Positions 1-6,015 of a stretch of DNA of 8,791 nt are shown here, piece after piece. This DNA comes from Clostridia bacterium (GTDB taxonomy: Bacteria; Bacillota; Clostridia; Christensenellales; Borkfalkiaceae). Position numbers and translations under genes: made by a program. Every line of letters starts with the position of its first letter. The stretch's first letter is position 1. Below the pieces are notes generated by a model, which saw nothing but the letters and a program-made list of their open reading frames with translations, searched no databases and was not told where the DNA came from. Location: positions 1 through 8,791 of the forward strand of contig CAAGLC010000016.1 in NCBI GenBank assembly GCA_900770685.1. Direction: 5' to 3'.

Positions 1-2
1 AG

Positions 3-431
3 GCCCTTCAGAATATGTCTAAGAACGACGTGGGGGCAATTATAGTATTGTCAAACAATAACGTTCCGGCGCAAATAATAGATAGTGGCGTAAAGATAGA
101 GAGCGATATATCGAGCGAATTAATAGAAAGCATATTTTTCCCAAAAACACCCTTGCACGACGGGGCGATGGTAATAGCGGGAACGAAAATCGTGTCTGCC
201 GGTTGTTTTTTACCGCTGTCGCAAAATCTTGACGGAATACCTAAGGACTTAGGAAGTCGTCATCGTGCGGGAATAGGCGTAACGGAAGTTATAGACGTAA
301 TGAGTTTAATCGTGTCCGAGGAGTCGGGAATAATATCGATAGCAAAAGCAGGAAAAATAACTAGATATGCGGACTACGAAAAGTTAAAACAAACGCTTAG
401 CCAATATTATTGGCAAGAACTTGATAGATAA
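3..431 (+). CDS. cdaA: Diadenylate cyclase CdaA, C-terminal part (5' end cut by window)
   Basis: This is the catalytic DAC (DisA_N) domain of a membrane-bound diadenylate cyclase, which condenses two ATP into the second messenger c-di-AMP. The frame is open to the window edge (ALQN before the ATG at 15), and CdaA normally has about 100 more N-terminal residues with three membrane helices, so the ATG at 15 is internal. Visible hallmarks, counted from that Met, are SKNDVGAIIVL near residue 2, the catalytic loop PLHDGAMVI (46-54) and the nucleotide-binding RHRAGIGVTE (82-91). The usual VSEESG follows, and the protein ends soon after the domain, as in CdaA. In many Firmicutes cdaA is followed by cdaR (YbbR) and glmM. 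Here it is followed by a tiny membrane protein and metabolic genes. The family call is firm; the missing N-terminus prevents checking the helices. Confidence 0.93.
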   Translation, partial: ALQNMSKNDVGAIIVLSNNNVPAQIIDSGVKIESDISSELIESIFFPKTPLHDGAMVIAGTKIVSAGCFLPLSQNLDGIPKDLGSRHRAGIGVTEVIDVMSLIVSEESGIISIAKAGKITRYADYEKLKQTLSQYYWQELDR

Positions 432-445
432 ACGGGAGGTAAGTC

Positions 446-574
446 ATGGATAAAGGAGTAAAGGTGAGGACCGAAGGTTCGGAAGATAGAGTAAAGAGAA
501 TTTGGAAGAACGTAGGTTACGGAGCGCTTGCATTTTTCCTAGCATTGCTAACCGTAATAGTGATAAACATATAA
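446..574 (+). CDS. Small single-pass membrane protein, 42 aa, unrecognised
   Basis: A short gene lies in the gap between cdaA and the DUF1015 gene. GGGAGG (434-439) sits 6 nt before the ATG, one of the best ribosome binding sites in the window, and the gene starts 14 nt after the cdaA stop. The product has a charged N-terminal half (MDKGVKVRTEGSEDRVKRIW) and a hydrophobic segment at about residues 23-42 (GYGALAFFLALL, then TVIVINI) that runs to the C-terminus. That is the layout of a tail-anchored protein with its charged part probably in the cytoplasm. No family is recognised. Its place next to membrane-bound CdaA allows the guess that it modulates or partners CdaA, but nothing in the sequence proves it. 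Other ORFs over this stretch lack comparable start signals. Being real is likely; function is unknown. Confidence 0.72.
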   Translation: MDKGVKVRTEGSEDRVKRIWKNVGYGALAFFLALLTVIVINI

Positions 575-592
575 AAACGAAAGGGAAAAGGT

Positions 593-1819
593 ATGAAAAG
601 CGGAATAACGGTAAAAGAGATATTAATACCAAAAGATATAGATATGTCGAGGTGGGCGTGTATTGCGTGCGACCAGTTTACTAGCGAAGAAGAGTATTGG
701 AAACAGTTGAAAGAGTACGTAGGCGAAGAAAAATCCACGTTAAACTTAGTTTATCCTGAAATATATCTTGAGCGCGATACGGAAAAGACGATAGATAGTA
801 TTAACCGGAAAATGAGAGAATACGTTAGCGAAGGATTATTTAATAATCTCGGAAAGGGTATGGTCTTAACCGTTAGAAAAACGCCGTTCGTAGAAAGAAG
901 AATAGGAATAATATCGGCAGTAGATTTAGAAGAATACGATTACGCAGTAGGTCAAAAGCCTTTAGTCAGGGCAACCGAAGGCACGATAACCGAGCGTATT
1001 CCTCCAAGACTAAAGATAAGAAAGGACGCGGTTATAGAATTTCCGCACATAATGGTGTTGTTTGACGACGCAAAGAGAGAAATCGCCGAACAATTGTATG
1101 AAAACAGAGATAAACTACAAAAAATATACGATTTTGAATTAAATATGGGTGGTGGAAGTATAGAGGGATATTTTATTTCCGATTATCAACCCATTTTAGA
1201 TAAGTTCTTAAACTTATTAGAGCCGAGCCTACTTGTAAATAAGTATGGTAAAGAAGATAAGTTTCAGTTTGCAGTAGGCGACGGGAACCACTCTTTAGCA
1301 ACGGCTAAAGCACATTGGGAAAACGTTAAGAAGACGCTTAGTGAAGAAGAGAGAAAAACCCATCCTGCTAGATATTGTTTAGCAGAGTTTGTAAATATAT
1401 ACGACGAAGGCATATATTTCGAGCCGATATTTAGGTTGGTTTATAACGTAGATAGAAAGGAATTTATCGAGGGCTTAAATAAGGTACAAGGTAATTTCGT
1501 TTGTTTCGACGGGGAAAAGGAAAGCAGTTTGGCGAGCGGAAACACACTTCCGGAAAGCATAACAAACGTCGATAAATACGTTAAGGAATATATAGAGAAA
1601 AAAGGTGGAAAGGTTGATTATATACACGGAGAAGAAAACCTCAAGACCTTAGTTAAAAACGATAGTAGCGCGGTAGGAATATTATTTGATAAAATGGACA
1701 AGTCCGAACTCTTTAAGTTCGTGTCGACAAGAGGAGCGTTACCACGTAAAACCTTTTCAATGGGAGAAGGCGTTGAAAAAAGATATTATTTAGAAGGAAG
1801 TTATATAGCAAATGATTAA
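593..1819 (+). CDS. DUF1015 family protein
   Basis: A 408-aa soluble protein of the DUF1015 family, the short clostridial form. Recognised features are the N-terminal block DMSRWACIACDQFTSEEEYW (17-36) with TLNLVYPEIYLE (49-60), RATEGTITERIPPRLKIRKD (126-145), and the family signature GDGNHSLATAKAHWE (229-243). PARYCLAEFVNIYDEGI (258-274) and a C-terminal LPRKTFSMGEGVEKRYYLEG block follow. The biochemical activity of the family is not established to my knowledge; I recall, unverified, that relatives often sit beside serine biosynthesis genes in Clostridia. The AGGG at 582-585 lies 7 nt before the ATG and supports this start. The length looks complete. The last 8 bp overlap the aspartate kinase start, which points to translational coupling and an amino-acid metabolism context. 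Confidence 0.9.
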   Translation: MKSGITVKEILIPKDIDMSRWACIACDQFTSEEEYWKQLKEYVGEEKSTLNLVYPEIYLERDTEKTIDSINRKMREYVSEGLFNNLGKGMVLTVRKTPFVERRIGIISAVDLEEYDYAVGQKPLVRATEGTITERIPPRLKIRKDAVIEFPHIMVLFDDAKREIAEQLYENRDKLQKIYDFELNMGGGSIEGYFISDYQPILDKFLNLLEPSLLVNKYGKEDKFQFAVGDGNHSLATAKAHWENVKKTLSEEERKTHPARYCLAEFVNIYDEGIYFEPIFRLVYNVDRKEFIEGLNKVQGNFVCFDGEKESSLASGNTLPESITNVDKYVKEYIEKKGGKVDYIHGEENLKTLVKNDSSAVGILFDKMDKSELFKFVSTRGALPRKTFSMGEGVEKRYYLEGSYIAND

Positions 1820-3131
1820 GGTATGTAAATTTGGCGGAACGAGTATGGCTGACGCAAAGGCCATATCGCAAGTAAAGGAAATAATCTTAAAAGACCAAGC
1901 GCGCAAATATATAGTAGTATCCGCGCCGGGAAAGAGATTTAAAGAAGATATAAAAATCACCGATACGTTATATAAGTGTTACGATGAAATAAAGACTTTT
2001 GGAAATTGTGAAAAGAGTTTTTCGCTTATAAGAGAAAGGTTTACCGGCATAGTTAAAGATTTAGGTATAGACTTTAATATAGGCGAAGTTTTAGATAGAA
2101 CGGAAAAGGAAATGAACGAACAAGCAAGCGCAGATTTTTGCGCTTCGAGGGGCGAATATTTGTCCGCGTTAATTTTCTCAAAGTATATCGGGTTTGAATT
2201 CGTTGACGCAACCGAGATGATAAGGTTTGATAGTGAAGGCAAATTCAACCAAGAATATACCGACGATAAAGTAAAAAACAAATTAAAAGGCAAAGAAAGG
2301 GTAGTAATTCCAGGATTTTACGGAAAGAGTTACGAAGGCTCGGTAAAAACCTTTAGTAGGGGAGGAAGCGACATTACCGGTTCAATAATTGCAAGGGGCG
2401 TAAAGGCGGACTTATACGAGAATTGGACGGATGTAAGCGGATTTTTGGTATGTGATCCAAGAATCGTTCCCGAAGCAAAACCCATAAGACAAATAACCTA
2501 CAAGGAACTTAGAGAACTTTCATATATGGGAGCGTCCGTGTTACACGCCGAAGCAATTTTCCCCGTAATGAAAGGAAAAATTCCAATTAATATAAAAAAC
2601 ACCTTCTGTCCGGAAGATCAAGGAACGATGATAGTGCCGAACGATATGTATAATAGCGCGCTAGGTAATAACGTCGTAACGGGAATAGCGGGCAAAAAGG
2701 ACTTTACTGTTATCATAATTGAAAAATCAATGATGAACTCTGAAGTAGGGTTTATGAGAAGAGTGTTATCGGTAATAGAACATCACGGAATATGCGTAGA
2801 GCATATGCCGTCTGGAATTGACACTTTGTCAATAGTTTTGGCGTCCGATCAATTAAGGGGTGGAATTTTAGGCGATATAATTAACGAAATAAGAGAAAAC
2901 GTTAGCCCCGATTATATTCAGGTAGTAGAGAACTTATCGTTAATAGCAACGGTAGGGCACGGAATGACGAGAAGACCGGGAACGGCAGGCAAATTATTCA
3001 ATTCACTTGCAGAGGCTGGAATTAATATAATAATGATAGACCAAGGCTCAAGCGAATTGAATATAATAATCGGCGTTGCAAACTCCGATTACGAAAAATG
3101 TATTAAAACGATTTATAATGCGTTCATATAA
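1812..3131 (+). CDS. lysC: Aspartate kinase
   Basis: Aspartokinase phosphorylates L-aspartate with ATP, the first step toward lysine (diaminopimelate), threonine, methionine and isoleucine. The 439-aa protein has the amino-acid kinase domain first: KFGGTS (6-11), SRGEYLSA (112-119), the glycine-rich FSRGGSDITGS (181-191), and ENWTDVSGFLVCDPRIV (203-219), followed by ELSYMGASVLHAEA (235-248). Two C-terminal ACT regulatory repeats (about 298-360 and 376-438) follow, the second with SLIATVGHGM and AGINIIMIDQGSSELNIIIG. ACT domains normally mediate feedback inhibition by end-product amino acids. Length is normal for a monofunctional enzyme; there is no homoserine dehydrogenase fusion. The AGAAGGAAG near 1793-1801 lies inside the preceding gene, and the 8-bp overlap suggests coupling. 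Which isozyme (LysC, DapG or ThrA-like) cannot be told from sequence, so the symbol is generic. Confidence 0.95.
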   Translation: MIKVCKFGGTSMADAKAISQVKEIILKDQARKYIVVSAPGKRFKEDIKITDTLYKCYDEIKTFGNCEKSFSLIRERFTGIVKDLGIDFNIGEVLDRTEKEMNEQASADFCASRGEYLSALIFSKYIGFEFVDATEMIRFDSEGKFNQEYTDDKVKNKLKGKERVVIPGFYGKSYEGSVKTFSRGGSDITGSIIARGVKADLYENWTDVSGFLVCDPRIVPEAKPIRQITYKELRELSYMGASVLHAEAIFPVMKGKIPINIKNTFCPEDQGTMIVPNDMYNSALGNNVVTGIAGKKDFTVIIIEKSMMNSEVGFMRRVLSVIEHHGICVEHMPSGIDTLSIVLASDQLRGGILGDIINEIRENVSPDYIQVVENLSLIATVGHGMTRRPGTAGKLFNSLAEAGINIIMIDQGSSELNIIIGVANSDYEKCIKTIYNAFI

Positions 3132-3156
3132 TGATTAAAGGCGAGGGAGGTAAATA

Positions 3157-4338
3157 ATGGATTACGCTAAGGAATCATTAAGACTACACGGTGAGTGGAA
3201 AGGAAAAATAGGAACGGTATCAAAGGTAAAGGTAGAAAATAAAGAGGATTTATCTTTGGCTTACACACCGGGCGTTGCAGAGCCGTGTTTGGCAATCAAT
3301 AAAGACTATATAAAGTCTTTCGAATTAACGGGCAGAGGAAACTTAGTAGCAGTAGTAACCGACGGAACGGCAGTTTTAGGTTTAGGAGATATCGGACCGG
3401 AAGCCGGAATGCCGGTAATGGAAGGCAAATGCGTATTGTTTAAGGAATTTGGTGGAGTTGACGCAATACCGCTTTGCGTTAGAAGTAAAAGCGTTGACGA
3501 TATAGTAAGAACGGTTAAACTTTTAGCAGGTTCGTTTGGCGGAGTAAACTTAGAAGATATCTCTGCTCCAAGATGTTTTGAAATTGAAAAGAGATTAAAA
3601 GAAGATCCCGAAGTAGATATTCCAATTTTCCACGACGATCAACACGGAACGGCAGTAGTTTGCGTTGCAGCGTGCATAAACGCGCTTAAAATCGTTAACA
3701 AAAAATGGGAAGACTTATCAATAGTATTTAGTGGCGCAGGCGCAGCAGGCGTAGCAATTGCAAGACTTATGATTTCAATGGGCGCTAAAGACGTCGTAAT
3801 GTGCGATAGAACGGGTATTATATATAAAGGAAGAAAAGAAGGGATGAATCAAAGCAAGGAAGAAATTGCCGAATTCACCAACCCGTTATGTAAGAAAGGC
3901 ACGTTAAAAGATGCGTTAGTTGGAGCAGATATGTTCGTAGGAGTAAGTTCGCCAGGCGTATTAACTGCAGAAATGGTCAAGAGTATGGCGAAAGATCCGA
4001 TAGTATTACCAATGGCAAACCCAACTCCTGAAATTATGCCTGACGAAGCGAAAAAAGCGGGCGCTAAAGTAGTTGGAACGGGAAGAAGCGATTTCCCCAA
4101 CCAAATCAACAACGTTTTAGCTTTCCCAGGAATATTCCGTGGCGCGTTAGATTGCAGAGCAACCGATATTAACGAAGATATGAAGATTGCCGCTGCAAAG
4201 GCTATTGCGGAAATAGTTACTGACGAGGAATTAAATCCAGAGTATATTATTCCTAGTCCATTTGATAAGAGAGTTGCTCCGGCAGTATCTAAGGCAGTTA
4301 AAGAAACTGCAATCAAATGCGGACTAAACAGAATATAA
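3157..4338 (+). CDS. NAD(P)-dependent malic enzyme (malate dehydrogenase, oxaloacetate-decarboxylating)
   Basis: A short-type bacterial malic enzyme of 393 aa that oxidatively decarboxylates malate to pyruvate and CO2 with reduction of NAD(P). N-terminal domain: LAYTPGVAEP (35-44, Tyr36 the expected general acid), VVTDGTAVLGLGDIGPEAG (66-84), EGKCVLFKEFGGVDAIPLCV (89-108, Lys91 the expected catalytic lysine), and the metal-binding NLEDISAPRCFEIE (131-144) and FHDDQHGT (158-165). The Rossmann domain follows with FSGAGAAGVA (191-200), ending its second strand in Asp217 (CDRTG). This may favour NAD over NADP, but cofactor preference is inference. ANPTPEI (288-294) and GRSDFPNQINN (309-319) complete the family pattern. 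GGGAGG (3145-3150) lies 6 nt before the ATG. It is the last gene of the run, 25 nt after aspartate kinase and just before a strong terminator. Confidence 0.95.
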   Translation: MDYAKESLRLHGEWKGKIGTVSKVKVENKEDLSLAYTPGVAEPCLAINKDYIKSFELTGRGNLVAVVTDGTAVLGLGDIGPEAGMPVMEGKCVLFKEFGGVDAIPLCVRSKSVDDIVRTVKLLAGSFGGVNLEDISAPRCFEIEKRLKEDPEVDIPIFHDDQHGTAVVCVAACINALKIVNKKWEDLSIVFSGAGAAGVAIARLMISMGAKDVVMCDRTGIIYKGRKEGMNQSKEEIAEFTNPLCKKGTLKDALVGADMFVGVSSPGVLTAEMVKSMAKDPIVLPMANPTPEIMPDEAKKAGAKVVGTGRSDFPNQINNVLAFPGIFRGALDCRATDINEDMKIAAAKAIAEIVTDEELNPEYIIPSPFDKRVAPAVSKAVKETAIKCGLNRI

Positions 4339-4363
4339 GTTTCAAGGTAAAAAGCAAAAAAAG

Positions 4364-4395
4364 AAAGGTAGCCGAATTCGGCTACCTTTTATTAA
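4364..4395. terminator. Bidirectional rho-independent terminator
   Basis: A perfect inverted repeat, AAAGGTAGCCG-AATT-CGGCTACCTTT (4364-4389), is followed on the plus strand by TTTTATTAATT. On the minus strand it is followed by CTTTTTTTGCTTTTT, because the plus strand is A-rich at 4353-4363. It sits between the malic enzyme stop and the convergent minus-strand gene ending at 4422, so it can serve both. Confidence 0.9.
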
Positions 4396-4421
4396 TTATA
4401 ACGACGTTAAAAGTGCGGATA

Positions 4422-4748
4422 TTAGAAAATGCCTTTGTTATACTTTATAAGAGCGTATAAAATTATTCCAAAACCAACGATAAAACCAACGGCCAAAATA
4501 ACGTTTGATATGACAAAAAGAGTGTTTATATCTAGTTTAGTGGAAAGAAAAGCAAACCCGCCTGCTAGAACTAACGAAACTCCAATTATTATTGTGCCTA
4601 ATCCTATTTTTTTAGCAAAAGGCAGTTTGTCTTCTTCAGAAACTCTTTTCGTGTGATACGAGTGAAGAAGAGAAATATTCCCTTTTGTGTGTAAAATACC
4701 TATAACGATACAAATAACGCCAACAATAGCAGTAACGAGTGCTTCCAT
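4422..4748 (-). CDS. Small membrane protein, DUF3784-like
   Basis: A 108-aa membrane protein on the minus strand. Three hydrophobic segments are visible: about 3-19 (ALVTAIVGVICIVIGIL), 51-70 (GTIIIGVSLVLAGGFAFLST) and 78-101 (FVISNVILAVGFIVG onward). Between the first two is a polar loop, LLHSYHTKRVSEEDKLPFAK, whose pattern resembles DUF3784 proteins, small Firmicutes membrane proteins of unknown function. The frame stays open upstream to 5003, but the longer version would run through the repeats and contains repeat-derived peptide. The ATG at 4748 is preferred: it has an AAAAGGG purine run 7 nt upstream and a consensus promoter just before it. It is convergent with the malic enzyme and shares its terminator. 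The membrane nature is sure, the family name only likely. Confidence 0.8.
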   Translation of the reverse strand: MEALVTAIVGVICIVIGILHTKGNISLLHSYHTKRVSEEDKLPFAKKIGLGTIIIGVSLVLAGGFAFLSTKLDINTLFVISNVILAVGFIVGFGIILYALIKYNKGIF

Positions 4749-4773
4749 ACAATACCCTTTTGATTTTTTATTT

Positions 4774-4802
4774 ATTATATCACACATATAGGATTTTTGC
4801 AA
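4774..4802 (-). promoter_or_regulatory. Sigma-A-type promoter of the DUF3784-like gene
   Basis: On the minus strand TTGCAA (4802-4797) and TATAAT (4779-4774) are separated by exactly 17 bp, and TGA just before TATAAT gives an extended -10. The predicted transcription start near 4767 leaves a leader of about 20 nt to the ATG at 4748. It directly abuts the left copy of the 52-bp repeat. Confidence 0.75.
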
Positions 4803-4842
4803 TAAAAAAGCAATAAAGCCACCTTTGTAGGTGGCTTTATGC
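4803..4842 (-). terminator. Terminator-like hairpin in repeat copy A
   Basis: The 11-bp stem ATAAAGCCACC / GGTGGCTTTAT (4813-4823 with 4830-4840) has a 6-nt loop. A flanking GC/GC pair extends it past one bulged A. On the minus strand it is followed by TGCTTTTTTATT. It could stop read-through from the tRNA before the next promoter. Confidence 0.65.
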
Positions 4843-4856
4843 AAAAACTGTCGTGC
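4805..4856. repeat. 52-bp direct repeat, copy A
   Basis: Copy A is identical to 4964-5015 apart from the 6-nt hairpin loop (TTTGTA here, ATACTT in copy B). The shared part covers the A-run, AGCAATAAAGCCACC, the mirrored GGTGGCTTTATGC, and the tail AAAAACTGTCGTGC. The identity of the 27 nt after the loop, much of it outside the hairpin, shows common ancestry and not merely two convergent terminators. Confidence 0.9.
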
Positions 4857-4963
4857 AAAAAAAGGACGGGAACAAAGCATAAGAAAAGAGGTGGAGAAAA
4901 GGCAAAAGGGGAAAAGCACACAAAAAGTATCGAAGAACTTTTTGTGTAAAGGAGAAGCCGACG
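4857..4963. other. Spacer between the two repeats, with an internal hairpin
   Basis: No gene is supported here. The first 60 nt are nearly all purine on the plus strand. A further perfect inverted repeat, ACACAAAAAGT (4918-4928) with ACTTTTTGTGT (4937-4947), has an 8-nt loop and is followed on the minus strand by GCTTTTCCCC. It may be a third weak terminator or a structural part of the repeat element. Confidence 0.6.
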
Positions 4964-5001
4964 AAAAAGCAATAAAGCCACCATACTTGGTGGCTTTATG
5001 C
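4962..5001 (-). terminator. Terminator of tRNA-Pro, in repeat copy B
   Basis: An 11-bp stem (4972-4982 with 4989-4999) encloses the loop ATACTT. On the minus strand it is followed by TGCTTTTTCG. The stem begins 24 nt after the CCA end of the tRNA, the expected place for its terminator. Confidence 0.75.
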
Positions 5002-5015
5002 AAAAACTGTCGTGC
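4964..5015. repeat. 52-bp direct repeat, copy B
   Basis: This is the second copy in the same orientation, 159 bp from copy A start to start. Only the six loop bases differ. It ends 7 bp before the tRNA-Pro CCA end, a position that fits either a duplicated terminator or an element inserted beside a tRNA gene. Confidence 0.9.
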
Positions 5016-5022
5016 TTCGACG

Positions 5023-5098
5023 TGGTCGGAGTGACGGGATTTGAACCCACGACCTCTTGGTCCCGAACCAAGCGCGCTACCAACTGCGCTACACCCCG
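5023..5098 (-). tRNA. tRNA-Pro (anticodon CGG)
   Basis: The minus strand folds as a complete 76-nt tRNA. The acceptor stem is CGGGGTG / CACTCCG with discriminator A and a genomically encoded CCA (5025-5023). The D arm is GCGC-AGTTGGTA-GCGC, and the anticodon arm is CTTGG-TTCGGGA-CCAAG with CGG at positions 34-36. The T arm is GTGGG-TTCAAAT-CCCGT. The anticodon reads the proline codon CCG, which occurs regularly in the neighbouring genes. It has its own promoter upstream (5190-5218) and a hairpin terminator downstream. Confidence 0.96.
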
Positions 5099-5189
5099 AA
5101 AAAGATAATACGGTTCACTATTAAATTGCAACTTGCAACGCATTGTTAAATTACAATTAAAAAACCTAAAGCACTTGTCAACGAAAAGT

Positions 5190-5218
5190 ATTATAGCATT
5201 ATTTTCCTAAAATATCAA
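5190..5218 (-). promoter_or_regulatory. Promoter of tRNA-Pro
   Basis: On the minus strand TTGATA (5218-5213) and TATAAT (5195-5190) are 17 bp apart, and TGC precedes TATAAT, giving an extended -10. Transcription would start near 5183 and leave a leader of about 85 nt before the mature tRNA. The leader (5099-5183) holds no gene. It contains a tandem TTGCAACTTGCAA (5126-5138) of unknown meaning. Confidence 0.72.
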
Positions 5219-5263
5219 ACGAAATTTTAATATATATGTAAATAAAAAGAAAAAAAGTATTTT

Positions 5264-5284
5264 TTGTCAAAAATATGTTGACAA
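5264..5284. promoter_or_regulatory. Operator-like inverted repeat over the -35 box
   Basis: TTGTCAA (5264-5270) and TTGACAA (5278-5284) form a perfect 7+7 bp inverted repeat with a 7-bp centre. The right arm contains the whole -35 hexamer of the promoter at 5278-5306. A repressor bound here would block RNA polymerase. TTGTCAA also occurs at 5175-5181, next to the predicted tRNA start site. The repeat may be chance, since the -35 sequence itself supplies one arm. Confidence 0.4.
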
Positions 5285-5306
5285 TAAAATCAAATTAATT
5301 TACAAT
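5278..5306 (+). promoter_or_regulatory. Consensus promoter of the sipW locus
   Basis: TTGACA (5278-5283) matches the -35 consensus exactly, and TACAAT (5301-5306) differs from the -10 consensus at one base, with a 17-bp spacer. The predicted start near 5313 leaves a leader of about 23 nt carrying GGAGG (5324-5328), 7 nt before the ATG at 5336. Confidence 0.85.
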
Positions 5307-5335
5307 GGGAAAAAAGAGAAATCGGAGGATTTTTT

Positions 5336-5956
5336 ATGAAATTCATGAAAAAAATTAGTTTATTCGTTGCTCTTGCGTTAATCGTTACCATTGGTGGCGT
5401 ATATGCAGCATGGATTTATCCGTCGGACGACGCTTTAGTTGGTTCTGCTACTAAAACCTTTACCGGTAATATGACGCAGGTTGAAACTCAAGCAACAAAC
5501 AAGGGTGAAATCTCAGTTGAAACTTCTTCTGACACCTTAAAAATCTTCGTTGACGACGCTGGTAGTTACGTTGCAAAAGCAATTGCGCAAGGCTCTGTAT
5601 CTGTATTATTTACCCCTGCAGACGGTGTAAGTGATGCTATTGCAACTTCAGGTATTGAAATGGTATTAGAAGTTAGCATAACCGGTTTACAAACCAAAGT
5701 TAACGACGACAGCAGTCACGAAGTTAGCATTTTCACCGTTAAAACTGCTTCAATGGAACTTGGTAAAGGAACGAAAGATGGAGAAAGCTTTAGAGTTACC
5801 GTTACCGGCGAACAAATTTTAGCGTTGTTAACCTTCTGTGACGGTGGCGACGGACAATCTCATACCGTAACTTTAGATACTCTTGTTGAAAACCAAGCGT
5901 TTGGTCAAGCACTCAACACATATACTATAAACTTAACCTTCAAGGAAAAAGCTTAA
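5336..5956 (+). CDS. Secreted protein with SipW-type (TasA-like) signal peptide
   Basis: A 206-aa exported protein. The signal peptide has a charged start (MKFMKK), a hydrophobic core at 8-21 and an end GGVYA-AWIY (20-28) that closely resembles the GGTWA-AF end of Bacillus TasA, the classic SipW substrate. Cleavage is predicted after Ala24. The mature part is rich in Thr, Ser, Val and Asp with alternating hydrophobic residues (EVSIFTVKTASMEL, SFRVTVTGEQIL, YTINLTFKEK), suggesting a beta-sandwich like fibre-forming matrix proteins. This is inference, as no family is recognised in the mature sequence. It has one Cys (168) and no LPXTG anchor. GGAGG 7 nt before the ATG supports the start over Met4. 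Ile codons are mostly ATT/ATC where neighbours prefer ATA, which suggests strong expression. The signal peptidase gene lies 71 bp downstream. Confidence 0.85.
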   Translation: MKFMKKISLFVALALIVTIGGVYAAWIYPSDDALVGSATKTFTGNMTQVETQATNKGEISVETSSDTLKIFVDDAGSYVAKAIAQGSVSVLFTPADGVSDAIATSGIEMVLEVSITGLQTKVNDDSSHEVSIFTVKTASMELGKGTKDGESFRVTVTGEQILALLTFCDGGDGQSHTVTLDTLVENQAFGQALNTYTINLTFKEKA

Positions 5957-5986
5957 TATAGTAACTTAAACGTAAGAATTAATAAA

Positions 5987-6015
5987 AAGGCGATAAAAGA
6001 AATTTTTATCGCCTT
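5987..6015 (+). promoter_or_regulatory. Intercistronic hairpin between substrate gene and sipW
   Basis: AAGGCGATAAAA (5987-5998) pairs perfectly with TTTTATCGCCTT (6004-6015) around a 5-nt loop. It is followed by ATAGGTTTATAA, not by a T-run, so it is a poor complete terminator. It may act as partial attenuator or 3'-end stabiliser, making much more mRNA for the first protein than for the peptidase. Confidence 0.65.

Noticed and set aside
444..738. Overlapping ORFs of 60-73 aa on both strands between cdaA and DUF1015
   Set aside because: They conflict with the well-signalled 42-aa gene and the DUF1015 start, and their peptides look like random low-complexity sequence.
1979..2293. 104-aa minus-strand ORF opposite aspartate kinase
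   Set aside because: It is a shadow of the conserved kinase domain with no ribosome site.
3849..4316. 155-aa minus-strand ORF opposite the malic enzyme
   Set aside because: It lies wholly inside a strongly conserved gene in the opposite direction and resembles no protein; a codon-bias shadow.
4749..5003. N-terminal extension of the DUF3784-like protein to 193 aa
   Set aside because: The extension is repeat-derived and lies upstream of a consensus promoter placed just before the ATG at 4748.
4805..5015. CRISPR array
   Set aside because: There are only two repeats, 107 bp apart, each mostly a terminator-like hairpin, with no cas genes and no regular spacers.
4775..5143. 122-aa minus-strand open frame
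   Set aside because: It reads through the tRNA-Pro gene (giving the familiar false peptide GVAQLVARL...VGSNPVTPTT) and both hairpin repeats. It has no credible start signal.
5345..5956. Start of the first secreted protein at Met4
   Set aside because: GGAGG is 7 nt from the ATG at 5336 but 16 nt from the one at 5345.
5987..6015. Full transcription terminator after the first secreted gene
   Set aside because: The stem is strong but no T-run follows, and no promoter is seen for the downstream genes; treated as an attenuating or processing hairpin.
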